From Aquincola sp. (GTDB lineage: Bacteria > Pseudomonadota > Gammaproteobacteria > Burkholderiales > Burkholderiaceae_C), in NCBI GenBank assembly GCA_029884035.1, contig JAOUIM010000207.1, positions 1 to 6,629 of the forward strand: a stretch of DNA of 6,629 nucleotides, given 5' to 3'. Below are positions 5,113-6,629 of the stretch, piece by piece. Both the position numbers and the translations under genes were made by a program. How positions within the stretch are numbered: the stretch's first letter is position 1; each line of letters begins with the position of its first letter. Under the pieces are notes generated by a model. It worked only from the letters and a program-made list of their open reading frames with translations, did not search any database and was not told the DNA's origin.

Positions 5113-5732
5113 CTCGCCCTCGCCGGTGGCGCAAGCGGCAGACCGGTGCCGATCATAGAGTCGCGCGTCACCAGCGCGGCCAGCGCGTCCTCGTCGAGCC
5201 CTTCGGTGCCGGGAGGGCGCATCGGCAGAACGAGGTAGCGCACCTCGGCGGTGGAGTCCCATACGCGCACTTCGGTGTCGGCGGCCAACCGCACGCCGAA
5301 CTCGGCGAGCACGCCGCGCGGCTCGCGCACCGCACGAGAGCGATAGGGCGCGCTCTTGTACCAGGTCGGTGGCAGGCCCAGCACCGGCCAGGGGTAGCAG
5401 CTGCACAGCGTGCACACCACCAGGTTGTGCTGCGTGGGCGTGTTCTCCACCACCACCATGTGTTCTCCCTGGCGGCCGCTGTAGCCGAGCGAGGCGATCG
5501 CCGCCGTCGCGTCACGCCGCAGCCATTCGCGATAGGTTCTGTCCGTCCACGCGCGCGCTACCACGCGCGCGCCGTTGCGCGGTCCGATGCGGGTCTGGTA
5601 GGTGTCGATCAGGACATCGAGCGCCTCTGGGTCGATGTAACCCTTCTGCGTGAGCACGGTCTCGAGCGCGCGCACGCGCAACTCCATCGGCGACATTTCG
5701 CTGTGGTCGTGATCGTGGACGTGTGCGCTCAT
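5109..5732 (-). CDS. nthA: Nitrile hydratase alpha subunit, cobalt type
   Basis: This encodes 207 aa, full length. The metal-binding claw is VCTLCSCYPW: Cys107, Cys110, Ser111 and Cys112. Thr between the first two Cys and Tyr-Pro-Trp after the last are the cobalt (non-corrin Co3+) signature; iron enzymes have VCSLCSCT. In the active enzyme Cys110 and Cys112 would be oxidised to sulfinate and sulfenate. Other family blocks are MELRVRALETVLTQKGYIDP (16-35), GPRNGARVVARAW (50-62), LGLPPTWYKSAPYRSRAV, GVLAEFGVRL, EVRVWDSTAEVRYLVLP and the C-terminal LVTRDSMIGTG. The N-terminus is His-rich (AHVHDHDHSEM), as in other Co-type alpha subunits, which supports ATG 5732 despite a poor SD. It heads the alpha-beta-accessory operon and is divergent from the M23 peptidase gene, 107 bp between starts. 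It hydrates nitriles to amides; substrate range is not readable. Confidence 0.97.
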   Translation of the reverse strand: MSAHVHDHDHSEMSPMELRVRALETVLTQKGYIDPEALDVLIDTYQTRIGPRNGARVVARAWTDRTYREWLRRDATAAIASLGYSGRQGEHMVVVENTPTQHNLVVCTLCSCYPWPVLGLPPTWYKSAPYRSRAVREPRGVLAEFGVRLAADTEVRVWDSTAEVRYLVLPMRPPGTEGLDEDALAALVTRDSMIGTGLPLAPPARAR

Positions 5733-5819
5733 CGGACAGTTGCGGGCATGCGGCAGGGCCGAAGCCGCAGTCTGACACGGGTGAGGGTGGGCGCAAGCGC
5801 GTCGCGTGCCGGAGACGCG

Positions 5820-5839
5820 GCCGCCGTTACCATGGCGGC
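5820..5839. repeat. Inverted repeat directly before the M23 peptidase start codon
   Basis: GCCGCC (5820-5825) and GGCGGC (5834-5839) are reverse complements around an 8-nt loop (GTTACCAT), and the next base is the A of the peptidase ATG. A stem here would cover the place where a Shine-Dalgarno site should be. In DNA this rich in GC, a 6-bp dyad could be chance. Confidence 0.35.

Positions 5840-6629
<790 letters not shown>

Noticed and set aside
5112..5415. Upstream extension of the beta-subunit frame (to 326 aa)
   Set aside because: It overlaps the alpha claw region in another frame and lacks any family pattern; MNRRYATHADLGG is the natural N-terminus.
5547..5572. Two copies of CCACGCGCGCGC spaced 14 nt apart
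   Set aside because: They lie in the conserved GARVVARAW codons of the alpha gene and are explained by GC-rich codon choice.
5733..5839. Promoters in the alpha/M23 divergent gap
   Set aside because: The best pair on the minus strand (TTGCGC, 16 nt, CAGACT) matches only 3 of 6 bases in each box; nothing better was found on the plus strand.

Overview
The window is dense, high-GC bacterial chromosome. Protein sequences and gene style (Co-type nitrile hydratase with a His-rich alpha N-terminus, GST/VOC pairs, DUF2087 proteins, periplasmic M23 peptidases) fit a betaproteobacterium, probably Burkholderiales. This placement is inference from family resemblance; there is no rRNA or other marker gene. 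Base composition looks even throughout, and I see no tRNA, rRNA, insertion sequence, CRISPR array or phage gene.

Layout from left to right. (1) The 3' part of a plus-strand SRPBCC/COQ10-type lipid-binding gene, cut by the left edge. (2) Convergent with it, a minus-strand gene for a Glyoxalase_8-like plus DUF2087 protein. (3) A 290-bp divergent intergenic region (1112-1401) with no convincing gene but two clean dyads: an 8-bp-stem hairpin and a 15-bp palindrome. (4) A plus-strand two-gene operon: a theta/beta-like glutathione S-transferase and, 4 nt later, a VOC (glyoxalase-fold) protein whose His/Glu spacing resembles glyoxalase I. (5) Convergent with that, a minus-strand gene for a 427-aa exported protein of unknown function with a Gly/Met-rich segment. 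A consensus-like sigma-70 promoter sits so close to its ATG that a leaderless mRNA is predicted. (6) A compact minus-strand cobalt-type nitrile hydratase operon, alpha-beta-accessory, each junction a 4-nt ATGA overlap, with a strong GC hairpin over the last stop codon. (7) Divergent from it, a plus-strand gene for an exported M23 metallopeptidase, cut by the right edge.

Functionally, the GST-VOC pair looks like a small glutathione-linked detoxification unit, and the divergently transcribed DUF2087 protein could be its regulator (hypothesis). The nitrile hydratase genes encode the full enzyme (nitrile to amide) and its metallocentre maturation partner. No amidase, aldoxime dehydratase or cobalt transporter lies in the window, so the rest of the pathway must be elsewhere. 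I do not see strong evidence for a wholly new biological system. The best leads are the leaderless exported protein of unknown function (with a perfect 11-bp inverted repeat inside its coding region) and the DUF2087/GST/VOC divergon.
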